From JAFGWO01 sp965603295 (GTDB lineage Bacteria > BMS3Abin14), in NCBI GenBank assembly GCA_965603295.1, contig CBFDCL010000052.1:1-15214 (forward strand): 15,214 bases of DNA, written 5' to 3'. Positions 1-5,953 of the stretch are shown here, piece after piece. Each line of letters opens with the position of its first letter. Positions within the stretch are counted from its first letter, which is position 1. The position numbers and the translations under genes were made by a program. Below the pieces are notes generated by a model that was not told the DNA's origin, searched no databases, and saw only the letters and a program-made list of their open reading frames with translations.

Positions 1-8
1 TTACATCA

Positions 9-38
9 GTGCACTCGTGCACCGGTGCACATGTGCAC
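9..38. repeat. Tandem GTGCAC array, period 8, four copies
   Basis: The palindromic hexamer GTGCAC occurs at 9-14, 17-22, 25-30 and 33-38, each copy separated by a different dinucleotide (TC, CG, AT), so the array has an exact period of 8 bases. Each unit is self-complementary. It lies in non-coding DNA beyond the 3' end of the Xre/cupin gene. It could be a cluster of protein-binding half turns or one member of the repeat family seen in other gaps of the window; the sequence alone does not say which. Confidence 0.85.
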
Positions 39-49
39 TTTACCAATTC

Positions 50-128
50 TGAGATCTAAGATTTGAGATTATTCACCGATCGCCAATCACCGAATACGGC
101 CGTAATTTTGGATCTTGGATCTTGAAAA
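50..128. repeat. Heptamer tandem arrays downstream of the Xre/cupin gene
   Basis: Seven consecutive heptamers can be read from 50 to 98. The first three resemble TGAGATC (50-56, 57-63, 64-70); the next four are of the ATTCACC / AATCACC type (71-98). A second short array has TTGGATC at 108-114 and 115-121 followed by a decayed unit. The period is 7 throughout but the unit changes along the array. There is no gene between 1 and 132, and I see no clear terminator for the gene ending at 133. Confidence 0.75.
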
Positions 129-132
129 CCGT

Positions 133-708
133 TTAAGCGTTAAAATAGATGACAGCGATGATCCTTGCCTTCTGATCGTTCAGGGCAACCAGCCTGTGGG
201 GTGTATCCGATCCGTAGTAGACACTGTCCCCGGGCCCCAGCTGGAAAGTTTCCTCCCCGTACTGCAGTTCAATTTCCCCGGACATGACCACGATAAACTC
301 CTCACCAGCGTGCTGGGAAACCTTGACCTGTCCGGGGGGCTGGGGAAGGACATCAATGAAAAAAGGTTCCATGTGGCGGTCGATCTTCCCTTTTCCGAGG
401 GGAAAAAAAGCAAGGTCTCCGGCCGTCTCTCTTATGGATGGGATCTCATCTTCGAGAGACCTCTCCCGTTCGGCAACCCTGACGACAATGGGGTCGGCCA
501 GGACAGAATCGTCGATGAAATTAGCCATCCTGATCCCCATGGCCCTGGAAATTCTGAGGAGTTTTCCGAGGGCCGGCTGAATCTTGTGTTCCTCGATACC
601 GGCGATGAATTCCTCATCCAGCCCCGATCTTCCAGCCAGTTCCTCCCTGGTCAGGCGTTTGATCTCCCTGAATTCCCGAACGCGGTCACCGATCGTCTCG
701 TGGCTCAT
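133..708 (-). CDS. Xre-family transcriptional regulator with C-terminal cupin sensor domain
   Basis: This 191-residue protein has an N-terminal helix-turn-helix of the Xre/Cro type (about residues 5-62, with LTREELAGRSGLDEEFIAGIE forming the two helices) and a C-terminal cupin_2 barrel (about 115-190). The barrel shows the usual HAGEEF, GEIELQYGE and GDSVYYGSDTPH motifs, whose histidines and glutamate could bind a metal or small ligand. Proteins of this architecture are local repressors or activators of metabolic genes. The start is well supported: GGAGG lies six bases upstream of the ATG. It is the last gene of a minus-strand group after the aldehyde dehydrogenase remnant and a small conserved gene, but a 126-base gap with repeats separates it from them. 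The ligand is unknown; the decayed dehydrogenase may have been part of its former regulon (inference). Confidence 0.9.
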   Translation of the reverse strand: MSHETIGDRVREFREIKRLTREELAGRSGLDEEFIAGIEEHKIQPALGKLLRISRAMGIRMANFIDDSVLADPIVVRVAERERSLEDEIPSIRETAGDLAFFPLGKGKIDRHMEPFFIDVLPQPPGQVKVSQHAGEEFIVVMSGEIELQYGEETFQLGPGDSVYYGSDTPHRLVALNDQKARIIAVIYFNA

Positions 709-730
709 GAAAAACCTCCAAAAAAATTTG

Positions 731-758
731 GTTTAACGTTTAACGTTCAATGTTTAAT
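731..758. repeat. Heptamer array GTTTAAC type, four copies
   Basis: Four heptamers lie head to tail: GTTTAAC at 731-737 and 738-744, GTTCAAT at 745-751 and GTTTAAT at 752-758. The array begins 22 bases upstream of the regulator start codon, just outside its ribosome binding site, so it would lie in the leader of that transcript. The same unit type recurs at 14610-14637 and 15133-15146. Confidence 0.85.
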
Positions 759-781
759 GAAAAAATCTTAACACTAAAAAT

Positions 782-802
782 TTTTTTTATTGAATAAAAA
801 AA
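782..802. other. AT-only palindrome between the regulator and the small conserved gene
   Basis: TTTTTTTAT at 782-790 and ATAAAAAAA at 794-802 are exact inverted repeats around a three-base centre, followed by CCCCC on the plus strand. On the minus strand the order is G-tract, then U-rich hairpin. It may weakly end the transcript arriving from 835-1119 or serve as an UP-like AT element for the regulator promoter. I cannot decide between these. Confidence 0.35.
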
Positions 803-812
803 CCCCCAACTA

Positions 813-840
813 CTCTGAACTCTGGACCCTGGACTCAATG
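813..840. repeat. Heptamer array CTCTGGA type overlapping a stop codon
   Basis: Four period-7 units: CTCTGAA (813-819), CTCTGGA (820-826), CCCTGGA (827-833) and CTCAATG (834-840). The last unit contains the minus-strand stop codon (835-837) and the final codon of the small conserved gene, so the array reaches into the end of that reading frame. Confidence 0.75.
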
Positions 841-1119
841 CCTTGTGATTTCCCGGCCGCTTCCGAACCTCTCCCTGATCACTCTCTCCATTCTCGGGGC
901 TATCACCAGGTCAAAAACGGACAGTTTGCCCGGAAACATCCTCTGGGCTGTTGCCCTCAGTTCCCCGACTGCTTCCCTGGCCTCCATGAGGGTCATCTTC
1001 TCGATAGAGAGCCGCTGAAAAGTCAGGTCGGTCAGGAATCGAAAAATTCGGATCCGGCGATTCTCTTCTTTTTTTTCATCCTTTAAAGCCTCTGTACCCA
1101 TCTTCCTCGAAATCCCCAT
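835..1119 (-). CDS. Small conserved hypothetical protein
   Basis: This reading frame gives a 94-residue, charged, mostly helical protein without signal peptide, membrane segment or cysteine. The segment RIFRFLTDLTFQRLSIEKMTLMEAREAV, followed by MFPGKLSVFDLVIAPRMERVIRERFG, has the regular pattern of a genuine folded protein, and I have a general impression of similar small cytoplasmic proteins in deltaproteobacteria, but I cannot name a family. The start is supported by GGAGG eight bases upstream of the ATG; that site lies inside the last codons of the aldehyde dehydrogenase remnant, so the two were probably translated from one message. The stop codon lies in a heptamer array. Function unknown. 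Confidence 0.7.
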   Translation of the reverse strand: MGISRKMGTEALKDEKKEENRRIRIFRFLTDLTFQRLSIEKMTLMEAREAVGELRATAQRMFPGKLSVFDLVIAPRMERVIRERFGSGREITRH

Positions 1120-1122
1120 GGA

Positions 1123-1844
1123 TCAGGCCTCCAAATCCCTTATCACCAGCAGTTTTAACTCGGTCATTTCCTCCATGACATAGCGAACCCCTTCCCTTCC
1201 GAAACCGCTGGCCTTGACCCCGCCGTAGGGCGTGGAATCAACACGCCAGGACGGCACGTCGCCCACGACAACTCCCCCGACATCAAAGACCTCCCAGGCC
1301 CTCATGGCCCTGCTGATATCCGAGGTAAAAACACCTGCCTGAAGGCCGTAATCGCGCTGTCGTTTACCTTACTCAGCGCCTCCTCAAAGTCACGGAAAGG
1401 ATTCATGACGGCAACCGGTCCGAACGCTTCTTTCCTGTAAATATCGAGGTTTTCCGGAACGTTTTCCAGGATTGTTGCCGGCATCATGGAGCCGTCCCTG
1501 CCCCCCCCGCAAAGGAGTGTGGCGCCTTCCCTGAGGGCCTCCCCGATCCAACCCTCCAGCCGGGCCGTTTCCTCTTCCGAAATCATGGGGCCGATAAAGG
1601 TATCCTCATCCCGGGGATCACCGGATTTCAGGGCTCGGGCCCGTTCCACCAGCCTGTCCCTGAACCTTTCGTAGATACTCTCGTGAACCATGATCCTCTG
1701 AACGGAAATGCAGCTTTGTCCGGATTGGTAAAAAGCCCCGAAAATAACCCTGTCGACGGCCTTTTCGATATCGGTGACCTCGAGATCCGCATTGGGAGCC
1801 TTCGGCGAATTGGCGAGATGGAAAGGATAGGTTTCCCTGAGCAT
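1123..1844 (-). pseudogene. Aldehyde dehydrogenase remnant: C-terminal half, frameshifted
   Basis: The first fragment (1302-1844) holds the catalytic-cysteine region FYQSGQSCISVQRI and later the KEAFGPVAVMNPF segment. The second (1123-1305) holds the C-terminal part with PYGGVKASGFGREGVRYVMEEMTE. Both are typical of NAD(P)-dependent aldehyde dehydrogenases. The reading frame changes at about 1351-1352: removing the two bases AT there restores the family-like order NDSAYGLQAGVFT. The family is about 470-500 residues long. Here some 240 remain, and the N-terminal coenzyme-binding half, with the general-base glutamate, is absent. An in-frame TAG lies about 13 codons upstream of the first ATG. 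The DNA where the missing half should be holds the promoter of the opposite-strand cytochrome. This is best read as a decayed gene; a sequencing error could explain the frameshift but not the missing half. Confidence 0.88.
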
Positions 1845-1941
1845 TATTCCCCCCGGGCAAGGAGAATCCGATCGACCTTCCTAATTTATCACAACAATTT
1901 CCAATTGGGGGAAAAACCGATCCCGGGTTCCCCGCCCTTTC

Positions 1942-1970
1942 TTGACCTGCCCTGGACCCCGTTATATAAG
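1942..1970 (+). promoter_or_regulatory. Candidate sigma-70 promoter of the diheme cytochrome gene
   Basis: TTGACC at 1942-1947 and TATAAG at 1965-1970 are separated by 17 bases. The expected start of transcription, six or seven bases after the -10 box, falls on or next to the ATG at 1976, implying a leaderless or nearly leaderless message. An in-frame TAA at 1967-1969 rules out any upstream start codon. The AAGGGG just before the ATG is only two bases away, too close to be a normal ribosome binding site. Confidence 0.55.
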
Positions 1971-1975
1971 GGGCC

Positions 1976-2230
1976 ATGGGCAAAAAACTTCAAACGATCT
2001 TCTTCCTCGTCTTTTGCGGCGGGGTCCTTATCTTCTTCCTGATGGCACCGGAAAGCACAACGCCCCGCATGCCGCGAGACAGCGACCATGAGGGGCGGCA
2101 GAAGGATTATGCAGCCTGTTTCAGCTGCCATCCGGCGGAGACCCTTCCCCAGGACCATACCGTTGACGGGGAAACCCCCCCGGAAGGAAAATCCAAATGT
2201 TATTTCTGCCACAAACTTGAAAAAGAATAG
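1976..2230 (+). CDS. Small membrane-anchored diheme cytochrome c
   Basis: This 84-residue protein starts with MGKK, then a hydrophobic segment (about residues 7-23) that acts as a Sec signal or an uncleaved anchor, which places the rest in the periplasm. Two CXXCH haem-attachment motifs follow: CFSCH at 48-52 and CYFCH at 75-79. His38 and His61 are the available candidates for the second axial ligands. The size and spacing suggest a small low-potential diheme electron carrier; I cannot assign it to a named family. The gene stands alone between a minus-strand remnant and the convergent glutamate synthase operon, so there is no partner enzyme to suggest its role. The ATG at 1976 is the only in-frame start that keeps the membrane segment. 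Confidence 0.85.
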   Translation: MGKKLQTIFFLVFCGGVLIFFLMAPESTTPRMPRDSDHEGRQKDYAACFSCHPAETLPQDHTVDGETPPEGKSKCYFCHKLEKE

Positions 2231-2242
2231 AAAAAAAGCCCA

Positions 2243-2254
2243 GTCCTGGTCCTA
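2243..2254. repeat. GTCCTG/GTCCTA hexamer pair
   Basis: Two period-6 units, GTCCTG (2243-2248) and GTCCTA (2249-2254), lie just after the cytochrome stop codon. CCTGGTCCT at 2245-2253 is the exact reverse complement of AGGACCAGG at 2332-2340 in the array near the other end of the same gap, so the two repeats bracket the intergenic DNA in inverted orientation. I see nothing else definite between 2255 and 2323. Confidence 0.55.
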
Positions 2255-2323
2255 GACTTTGTGGCCAGGGAAACCTTAATCGAAACCGAAATTATCTCTA
2301 ATAATCAGATTATACCCCTATTG

Positions 2324-2352
2324 AAAAAACCAGGACCAGGTCAAGGTCCAGG
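2324..2352 (-). terminator. Intrinsic terminator of the glutamate synthase operon
   Basis: Read on the minus strand, CCTGGACC (2352-2345) pairs with GGTCCTGG (2337-2330) in 7 of 8 positions around a seven-base loop, followed by six T (2329-2324). It lies 20 bases beyond the stop codon of the last gene of the operon. The hairpin is made entirely of period-6 repeat units, so the terminator is a tandem array. Confidence 0.7.
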
Positions 2353-2353
2353 T
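2330..2353. repeat. CCAGGT hexamer array, four copies
   Basis: Period-6 units: CCAGGA (2330-2335), CCAGGT (2336-2341), CAAGGT (2342-2347) and CCAGGT (2348-2353). It coincides with the terminator hairpin of the convergent minus-strand operon. Confidence 0.8.
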
Positions 2354-2371
2354 CTATAACCCACCCGCCAA

Positions 2372-3193
2372 TCAGTAGGCGTAAAGTTTTCCGTAAGGTC
2401 TTGTGCTCTTCGCATTAAGCTTGGAGAAGCGATCTTTCCTTAGTGATTCCGACTCCCTTTCCCCCAGATGGAAAGTGCTGCAAAAGCGATCCACGTATTC
2501 CCCGATCTGCCGGTATTCCTCTTCGGTTGGCTCCGTGACACCCACTTCCGCACCGATCTGGTGGGGCTCCACCTCGCCGCGTATAAAAATGTTCCCCCCG
2601 TGCATTCCGGTCCCGATGAAGTAACTTTCCCGTTGGGGCGGATCCTCCTCGAAAAATCGGTTCAGGACAATGATGCGCCCGCCAGCCATGTACTCCCCGA
2701 AAAAATCCTGGATGGTCCCGCCAATGACGATGGTGGGAACAACATTCATGTATTCTTTCATATGAATACCCACCCGGTACCCTACGTTTCCCCGAACATA
2801 AATCTCACCGCCGCGCATGCCGTATCCCAGGATATCTCCAGCGGACCCGTGGATGATGATGCGCCCTCCGTTCATGGTGTTCCCTGTGGCGTCCTGAGCG
2901 TTCCCCAGGACTTCGATGGTAGGCCCATCCATAAAAGCTCCAAGGTCGGATCCCGGTGTCCCGTGCACCCGTATCCTGATATCATCCCGGTCCTCGATCC
3001 CCCAGAGGTTGGTCCCGAAATACCGCTGCCCGAAGACGTTCAAAACCTCGAAACGTCTACTTCCCTCAAGGGCGAGGGAACGGATGCTCCGGTTCAGCTC
3101 CTTGTAATGGATGCTTTTCGCATCGATGGTCACGGTCTCCGAGAGACGTTGTCCTTCCTTTTTCCTGTCCCCTTGTATGGCCGTTGCTTTCAT
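2372..3193 (-). CDS. Glutamate synthase GXGXG-domain subunit (split GltB, C-terminal part)
   Basis: This 273-residue cytoplasmic protein corresponds to the C-terminal beta-helix domain of glutamate synthase large subunits and related enzymes. It shows the family's repeated short turns with glycines, such as GNTMNGGRIIIHGSAGDILGYGMRGGEIYVRGNVG and later GTGMHGGNIFIRGE. In single-chain glutamate synthase this domain supports the path between the glutaminase and FMN sites; here it is a separate polypeptide, as in archaeal-type split enzymes. An open frame extends further upstream to 3334, but the ATG at 3193 is chosen because it overlaps the previous stop as ATGA and has AGAGGAG seven bases ahead; it also begins with family-like sequence. 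It is the last gene of the operon. The C-terminal tail (about 40 residues, ending GKLYAY) is polar. Confidence 0.88.
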   Translation of the reverse strand: MKATAIQGDRKKEGQRLSETVTIDAKSIHYKELNRSIRSLALEGSRRFEVLNVFGQRYFGTNLWGIEDRDDIRIRVHGTPGSDLGAFMDGPTIEVLGNAQDATGNTMNGGRIIIHGSAGDILGYGMRGGEIYVRGNVGYRVGIHMKEYMNVVPTIVIGGTIQDFFGEYMAGGRIIVLNRFFEEDPPQRESYFIGTGMHGGNIFIRGEVEPHQIGAEVGVTEPTEEEYRQIGEYVDRFCSTFHLGERESESLRKDRFSKLNAKSTRPYGKLYAY

Positions 3194-4689
3194 TGACCGG
3201 CTCCTCTTATTCCGAGCGTTTCCAGTTCCCATTCCTCCAGGCCGATACCGCGCAGCTGCAGCCGATTCCCTCTCAGTGATTCGATGGAGTTGATCCCTCC
3301 ACAGCCAAGCAGTTCCTTTATTTCCAGACTCCACGCTCTCAGAAGGTTCATAAGGTTTCTTGTCCCGATTTCCGGATTAACCCTTTTCGTAAGATAGGGA
3401 TCCTGGGTGGTGATCCCCCAGGCGCATTTCCCCGTGTAGCATTTCTGGCACATTGTGCATCCAAGAGCGATCAGGGCCGGGGTCCCGACATAAACGGCGT
3501 CGGCCCCCAGTGCGATGGCCTTGAAGATGTCCGCTGAGTTTCTCAATCCGCCAGATATCACGAGGGAAGCCCGGTTTCGAATCCCCTCGTCCCTCAGGCG
3601 CGTGTCCACAGCAGCCAGAGCCAGTTCAATGGGAATCCCGACGTTGTCCCGAAGGATTTTCGGAGCGGCACCTGTCCCACCGCGGATGCCGTCAATAGCG
3701 ATAATATCGGCTCCCGCTCTTACCATTCCCGAAGCGATAGCCGGGGCGTTGTGCACGGCGCTTATTTTGACTGAGATCGGTTTCCGGTAATCGGTGGCCT
3801 CCTTCAGGGCATGGATCAGCATCTGGAGGTCCTCGATGGAATAGATATCATGATGGGGCGCGGGAGAAATGGCATCGGATCCTTCGGGGATCATCCTTGT
3901 CTGTGAGATGTGCTCCGAAACTTTCTCCCCGGGCAGATGCCCCCCGATGCCCGGCTTGGCTCCCTGGCCGATCTTGATCTCGACGGCCGAGGCGTCATTG
4001 AAGTATTCGAGATCGATCCCGAACCTGCCGGAGGCGCATTGAACGATGGTGGCCCCACCAAACTCCCTCATCTCCTGGGGCCACCCTCCTTCACCGGTGT
4101 TGAAAAAAGTACCGTATTCGTAGGCCGCCTTTGCCAGGGAATAAAAGCAGTTATAGGAAATCGCCCCGTAGGACATGGCCGCAAACATGATAGGCGTTGA
4201 AAGCACTACGTTAGGATACTCGTTTTCACTGAGCCTCCCATCCTTGATCTCGAGGAGATCGGGCTTTCTCCCAAGATACGTTCTGAGTTCCATGGGCTCG
4301 CGAAGGGGGTCAATGGAAGGGTTCGTTACCTGGCTTGCGTTGATCAGAATATGGTCCCAGTAAATCTTGTGTGGTTTGTCATCGCCCATCCCGGTGAGAA
4401 GCACACCGCCTGTTTCGGCCTGTTTCTTAAGGTCCTGGATGTACTCTCTAGTCCAGTTGGAGTTCGTTTTATAGGAATATTCGTTGACCTTTATTTTCAG
4501 AGCGTTCGTTGGACACAAAACGGAGCAGCGCTGACAGGCAACGCAGTTTTCCTCATGATGGACCATGACGTTGTCCTGGGCATCGTACCCGAAAACCCCA
4601 AAGGAACATTGTCTCTCGCAGACCCTGCACTGAATGCACCGGTCCTCGTCCCTTTCAACCGTAAACTCCGGCAGCAGCGACGTCAGCAT
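3190..4689 (-). CDS. Glutamate synthase FMN/Fe-S core subunit (split GltB, central part)
   Basis: This 499-residue protein carries the synthase reaction, making glutamate from 2-oxoglutarate, ammonia and two electrons on FMN. The N-terminus holds two [4Fe-4S] motifs, Cys18-21-24-28 and Cys49-52-55-59, a bacterial-ferredoxin module absent from the classical NADPH-type large subunit but usual in archaeal and deltaproteobacterial forms. The (beta/alpha)8 FMN domain follows (about 150-450), with typical stretches KIGQGAKPGIGGHLPG, SPAPHHDIYSIEDL, KISAVH, GADIIAIDGIRGGTGAAP and GADAVYVGT. The further cysteines in CTMCQKCYTGKC fit the cluster near the FMN. It starts with ATG about 10 bases after GGAGG. 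Two bases separate it from the amidotransferase gene, and it overlaps the next gene by four bases, so tight translational coupling is expected. Confidence 0.93.
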   Translation of the reverse strand: MLTSLLPEFTVERDEDRCIQCRVCERQCSFGVFGYDAQDNVMVHHEENCVACQRCSVLCPTNALKIKVNEYSYKTNSNWTREYIQDLKKQAETGGVLLTGMGDDKPHKIYWDHILINASQVTNPSIDPLREPMELRTYLGRKPDLLEIKDGRLSENEYPNVVLSTPIMFAAMSYGAISYNCFYSLAKAAYEYGTFFNTGEGGWPQEMREFGGATIVQCASGRFGIDLEYFNDASAVEIKIGQGAKPGIGGHLPGEKVSEHISQTRMIPEGSDAISPAPHHDIYSIEDLQMLIHALKEATDYRKPISVKISAVHNAPAIASGMVRAGADIIAIDGIRGGTGAAPKILRDNVGIPIELALAAVDTRLRDEGIRNRASLVISGGLRNSADIFKAIALGADAVYVGTPALIALGCTMCQKCYTGKCAWGITTQDPYLTKRVNPEIGTRNLMNLLRAWSLEIKELLGCGGINSIESLRGNRLQLRGIGLEEWELETLGIRGAGQ

Positions 4690-4691
4690 GG

Positions 4692-5858
4692 TTATTGCAC
4701 CTCCGACCTTTTCTTCCCGCCTATCACTTTTCCGCCTTCGACAATATCGTGCCCCTCGGTCCCCTTGAGACGGGCGATGACAGGATGCCCCCCTACGGGG
4801 ATCCAGACCCTGTCCAGTTCGGGTGAGATCAGCCTGATGGCAGATTCCTCCGAGGAGGTATAGACGATGTCGCCGCTGATGCCGCCAACCATGGGCCTCA
4901 AGCGAATCCGGTCCGTGTGGGCCACCATCTCCCCATGATGGGCGATGATGATGGCAAAGGGGCCGTTTAGCAGAAGGGACCCATACACGTTCCTTATCGC
5001 CTCGAAATATTTTTTCTCCTCACCGTCCATCCGGTCGATCTGTTCCCACATGGGCGGGGAAAAGATGTCCATGACCGTTTCAATGGGGAGTCCGTGTCTT
5101 CTGGCCAGAAGATCCACAGCGTAGGCAACAACCTCGGTATCGGTATGCATGGTACACTCGTAGCCATACATCTCCAGAAACCTGCGGTTGGCGCCATAGG
5201 ATGAGATCTCCCCATTGTGGACTACGGTCCAATCCAGCAATCCGAAGGGATGCGCCCCTCCCCACCACCCCTGGGTATTGGTTGGGAAGCGGCCGTGGGC
5301 GGTCCAGATATAGCCATAGTATTCCTCCAGACCGAAAAATGCCCCTATCTCCTCGGGGAAACCAACCCCCTTAAAAACACCCATATTTTTCCCGGAGGAA
5401 AAGACAAAGGCCCCTTCGATGGAGATATTTATCTTAAACACGAGCCTCGTAACGAGATCGTCATCCGAGATGATCTCGTGGACATCCTTTCTGTCGGGCT
5501 GGACGAAGTAACGGTAGACATCCGGAGGGTTCTTGATGGATTCCGTTGGGAAAGTGGGAACCTTTTCCGCAGGGCCGATGTGGAAATATTTCTCCAAATA
5601 GGCTTCGGTCTCCTTTCGGCTCGTCGGGATGGTGTACATAATGTGAAGGGCGTATTCATCGGGGTGTTCCGGATAGCACCCGTAAACGGCAAGCCCTCCC
5701 CCGAGCCCATTCCCGCGTTCGTGCATGTTCCCGATGGCTCTCATGACCTCTTTTCCGGAATGCAGTTTTCCGGAAGTGTCCATCATCCCGAAAATGGAAC
5801 ACTGGGAGATCACCTTCTCATCGTTGTAGGGGTTGTTTATCTTTGAAAGGTTCTTCAT
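4692..5858 (-). CDS. Glutamate synthase class II glutamine amidotransferase subunit (split GltB, N-terminal part)
   Basis: This 388-residue protein hydrolyses glutamine and passes the ammonia to the synthase subunit. The class II (Ntn) amidotransferase signature is clear: HGRFPTNTQGWWGGAHPFG, then VVHNGEISSYGANRRFLE, and the TDTEV stretch that binds the substrate. The nucleophilic cysteine of this fold must end up at the N-terminus. The best candidate is Cys20 in QCSIFGMMD, so removal of a 19-residue leader is predicted, as with the propeptides of classical GltB. No start codon directly before this cysteine is evident. The ATG at 5858 is preceded by GAGG eight bases away. It lies between the FAD oxidoreductase (95-base gap holding a repeat hairpin) and the FMN subunit (two-base gap). 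Confidence 0.9.
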   Translation of the reverse strand: MKNLSKINNPYNDEKVISQCSIFGMMDTSGKLHSGKEVMRAIGNMHERGNGLGGGLAVYGCYPEHPDEYALHIMYTIPTSRKETEAYLEKYFHIGPAEKVPTFPTESIKNPPDVYRYFVQPDRKDVHEIISDDDLVTRLVFKINISIEGAFVFSSGKNMGVFKGVGFPEEIGAFFGLEEYYGYIWTAHGRFPTNTQGWWGGAHPFGLLDWTVVHNGEISSYGANRRFLEMYGYECTMHTDTEVVAYAVDLLARRHGLPIETVMDIFSPPMWEQIDRMDGEEKKYFEAIRNVYGSLLLNGPFAIIIAHHGEMVAHTDRIRLRPMVGGISGDIVYTSSEESAIRLISPELDRVWIPVGGHPVIARLKGTEGHDIVEGGKVIGGKKRSEVQ

Positions 5859-5882
5859 GGTTCCCGCCTCACCTGTATAATT

Positions 5883-5948
5883 TCAAATCTCAAATCTCAA
5901 ATCTCAGAAGGATCTCGTTTTGAGATCTTGGATCGGAGATCTGAGATT
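5883..5948. repeat. Intra-operon heptamer arrays in inverted orientation
   Basis: TCAAATC occurs three times in tandem (5883-5889, 5890-5896, 5897-5903). After a short centre come four units of the complementary type: TGAGATC (5921-5927), TTGGATC (5928-5934), GGAGATC (5935-5941) and TGAGATT (5942-5948). Both arrays have period 7 and are roughly inverted copies of each other, so the RNA of the glutamate synthase operon would form a long imperfect hairpin between the FAD oxidoreductase and amidotransferase genes. It fills most of the 95-base gap. It may affect RNA stability or relative expression of the genes on either side (inference). Confidence 0.8.
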
Positions 5949-5953
5949 CGTTA

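Noticed and set aside
50..128. CRISPR-like array
   Set aside because: The repeats are 7 bases with no spacers of regular 30-40 base length, and there are no cas genes in the window.
115..771. Long plus-strand reading frame of 218 codons opposite the regulator gene
   Set aside because: It is the antisense shadow of the Xre/cupin gene, which has clear helix-turn-helix and cupin motifs and a good ribosome binding site.
2468..3196. Plus-strand frame of 242 codons opposite the GXGXG subunit
   Set aside because: No recognisable domain or ribosome binding site, and it lies wholly antisense to a well-supported operon gene.
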